From Allomyces macrogynus ATCC 38327 (Eukaryota > Blastocladiomycota > Blastocladiomycetes > Blastocladiales > Blastocladiaceae): a stretch of 64,000 nt of DNA. The notes below the pieces were generated by a model. It was not told the origin of the DNA and made no database searches. It was given only the letters and a program-made list of their open reading frames with translations. Position 1 is the stretch's first letter, and each line of letters begins with the position of its first letter. A program made the position numbers and the translations under genes. Below are positions 61,503 to 64,000 of this stretch, one piece after another. The DNA is taken from contig GG745328.1 in assembly GCA_000151295.1 (NCBI GenBank), positions 509,735 through 573,734 on the forward strand. The letters run 5' to 3'.

Positions 61503-64000
61503 ATGGACGTTGACGTTGATCTCTCGAACCTGCCGGCGCTGTCGCGCTGGGTCGATGGTATTGTGACGCTTGCTCTCCACCACCGTGGACCGTGGTCAAC
61601 CAATATCGAGTCACTCCAATTTGGACGCCAAATTCACGAACCCATGCTTTTGTTGCTTTTGTTCATGGTGCAGAGTACACGGACACGCTGTCGGGCGATG
61701 CATTTGCGATCCTTCGCGACGATCTCTTTGCCGACCTGCACGGCGTCATTCGGTCCCGTCACTGATGACCGAAGGAATGGTCACCGAGATTCCCAGACCT
61801 GACGCCTTCGCTGCCCCCAATTTAGCGCCGTCGGCACCATCCCGCTCGGCATTGTAAATCGACTCTTCGACATGGTTCTCTCGGGCCTGCAGGCCATGGT
61901 CGACGCCTGGGACGCGCACATTGGCGACGGCGATGTGCCGCTCTCGCAGACCGACATGGAAACGCCCAAGCGCGCCTTGCTGCGGTGGCTCACACTCATG
62001 CAGACGCTCGTCGTGACCGCTGAGCACCGGTCGATTCACGCGCAGTCGCTCGCAACCGTGGCCACGGCCGGTACCGGTACCGGTGGTCGCGCCAAAAAGG
62101 CGCCCGCGGCGCCCGCGCGCAAAAAGGCCAAGGGCAACGTGATTGCCGAGCAGGACTGGGAATGGGAGTCGCTCAAGATCCGCACGCTGCGCGCGATCCT
62201 CAATGTGCTCGAGTTGCCGCTTGCCCGGTTCCTGACGGACGCGGAGCGCGAGGAGGCGGTCGGGACCGTGACCAAGTCGCTCAATGAACTGTGGCAGAAC
62301 AAGGACCGCACGAGCTTGAAGTGCGCGCCGTTGAAAAGGCTCATGTTCGAGGCCTCCGCGACGTGCATTGTCTCGCACGGCCACGGTTCGTCGTCGTCGC
62401 AACCACGAATACTCGCACCCAGTTGCTCACGTCTGCCGTCCACCCAAGCGTAGATGCCCAGGTCACGATCGAGCAAAACCTCAAATTTTTCGAGTTTCTC
62501 GCCGAGCCTATGGCCGAGTTCTTGCACTACCTCGAGTCGGACCGCGACGTGACCAAACTGACCGCCGACTTGCTCAAGACGATTGGCCAGACCGAGTACA
62601 CGGATTCCAGCCACGCCAAGTCGATTGCCACCTTCTTGACGGCGCTCTCCGACAAGTGCCCCAAATCGGTGCTCCGCAATCTCGTCTACCTCAAGGCGCA
62701 GCTCGACTCGCCTGAGTACCCGTTGCGGTCCGCGATTCTGCAATGTGTCGCCGCGGCGATCCAGCACCTGTTTCAGACCGACGAGACGGACCACGTCGCG
62801 TCGCTGATTGAGGTGATCGAGGAGCGGTACCGCGACGTGACGGCGCAGACGCGCAAAAAGGCGCTGCAAATCACGAGCGAACTGCTCGGGTACAAGTACT
62901 TTTACGCCAAGTTCCCGGACCCGTGGTTCGACCTGTTGAGGCTCGCCGTGTCACGCATCCAGGACAAGAACCAGCCCGTGCGCGCGTCGGCGATCAAGAC
63001 CGTGACCCAGTTCTTGCACCGGCACCCGTTCACGCTGCACGGCGAGACACTCGCGCGCGCGCCGATCGAGGCCAAGGCCGCTGAGATCCGGGACCAGCTG
63101 AAAGTGTTCCTCGACGACGCCGAGCACGCAGACGAGGTGGATGCGGGTCAGCTGAGTCTGCTCGAGGCTCAGCACAAGTACTTTACGCACCTAGTCCAGT
63201 TTCTTGACCAGCTCGAGCACCAGGCGATCCCGTACCTCGCGCAGCTGCTCGCATCTAAGAACAAGGCCGAGGTGATTGACACGATGGACTTCTTTGTCGA
63301 GGCACATGCGCTCAAGCTTCCCGGCGCCGCCGTGGGCCTGAGCAAAATGTGGCACTTGGTATTCAACGTGCGCAACTCGGAGCACCTCAAGGACATTCAC
63401 GCGCACTTGATTGCGTGCTTTGACGCCGTCTACCTGTCGTCGGCGGCAGCAACCGCCAAGCAGACCGCGCCCACCGGATTGAGACAACCGGACGTGAACC
63501 TGGTCGTGCGCAACCTGATCACGCTGACTTACGACAAGACGCTCGCCGATTTGACGTGCCTCGATAAGATTGTCGGCATGTGCCGCCAGGAACGGCTCAT
63601 TGACGATCGCGCCGTCACGCACCTGTGGACCATTTTCTCGGCCACCAAAGTGCCCGTCCCGCTCAAACAACGCCGTGGGGCCACGCTCGTCCTCTCGTGG
63701 CTGTGCCATGCCGAACCCGCGTTGCTCGGCGCAGACCAGCTCATGCTCGTCCTGCGTGGTCTGCGCGCGAACCGCGACTTGATTTTCGCGCGGTCGTGCT
63801 GCCAGGTCCTGCAGTCCCTGCAGGGCCGGGCTGCCCATGGGACCACGAGTTGTTTGACGTGATGCAGGCCATCCTGCTCGAGGCGCCCGCGCCGCGGGGC
63901 AACGCGTCGACGGCGTGTTACTGTACCGCGCAGCAGGTGATCAAGACCATTTACGCGATCTGCCAGCAGCCGATGGCCGTGCTCAACCAAGTCATCAAGA
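61503..64000 (+). CDS. YCS4: Condensin complex subunit 1 (CND1/YCS4/CAP-D2), partial, with a frame break
   Basis: HEAT-repeat regulatory subunit of condensin, needed for mitotic chromosome compaction. Exons: 61503..61557, 61674..61752, 61826..62385, 62454 to beyond the window end. N-terminal parts: LSRWVDGEYTDTLSGDAFAI, TIPLGIVNRLFDMV, KIRTLRAILNVLELPLARF and, across the third intron, HGHDAQVTIEQNLKFFEFLAEPMAEFL, a block typical of CAP-D2. HEAT-type helices follow: KLTADLLKTIG, HAKSIATFLTALSDKCPKSV, PLRSAILQCVAAAI, TRKKALQITSELL, KNKAEVIDTMDFFVEA. At about 63811-63835 the frame breaks: it would stop at 63862, whereas another frame continues with CPWDHELFDVMQAILLEAP and AQQVIKTIYAICQQPMAV to the window end. 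This is either an indel error or a real mutation. The rest of the gene lies outside the window. Confidence 0.9.

Overview
This window is nuclear DNA from a GC-rich, intron-containing fungus that makes flagellated zoospores. The evidence is: (i) spliceosomal introns with GTACGT-like donors, mostly 35-120 nt, in most genes; (ii) typically fungal families (fungalysin M36 protease, Gag1-like clamp protein, fungal-type bZIP, BAR-SH3 adaptor, PHO91-type SLC13 transporters); (iii) a clear ciliary gene, CFAP58, plus a coiled-coil gene resembling the transition-fibre protein FBF1. A zoosporic fungus, probably Blastocladiomycota (Allomyces-like), is the best guess; the species cannot be read from the sequence.

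Layout. 0.7-10.5 kb: a small unknown gene, CFAP58 (-), a BAR-SH3 adaptor with a Cys/His tail (-), a small putative secreted protein (-) and mitochondrial tRNA 2-thiouridylase (+). 10.7-21.4 kb: a bZIP factor (-), a secreted fungalysin (+), a trehalose-6-phosphate synthase with a degenerate phosphatase domain (-) and an unknown 270-aa gene (-). 22.1-26.7 kb: a compact block with a type I DnaJ (-), LSm2 (+), class II eIF4E (-) and a Gag1-like protein (+). 26.7-38.6 kb: a lower-GC, gene-poor tract holding tandem copies of an F-box/leucine-rich-repeat family, mostly pseudogenes, with one NPC2-like gene embedded. 39.2-50.4 kb: an unknown proline-rich protein, a dienelactone hydrolase, two tandem SLC13-type transporters with a U6 snRNA gene between them, and the mitochondrial AAA chaperone BCS1. 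50.7-64.0 kb: the FBF1-like coiled-coil gene (-), an Air1/ZCCHC7-like zinc-knuckle protein (+), a PFK-2-type enzyme (+), a mitochondrial thiamine-pyrophosphate carrier (-) and the 5' part of condensin subunit 1 (+, runs off the end).

Most genes are unrelated housekeeping functions in convergent or divergent pairs; there is no operon-like pathway. Functional links are loose: LSm2 with U6 snRNA; BCS1, the TPP carrier and the thiouridylase in mitochondria; the trehalose and fructose-2,6-bisphosphate enzymes in sugar metabolism, both with degenerate phosphatase halves.

The most unusual items are: an 8-nt micro-exon in the DnaJ gene; a probable ATG-only first exon in LSm2; a 516-bp insertion flanked by 10-bp direct repeats inside the best-preserved F-box/LRR copy, with potential splice sites that would keep the frame; two equal-length SLC13 paralogues that differ by one intron; the lost catalytic residues in the TPP and FBPase-2 domains; and apparent frame breaks in the bZIP zipper and in condensin subunit 1 that may be real or sequence errors.
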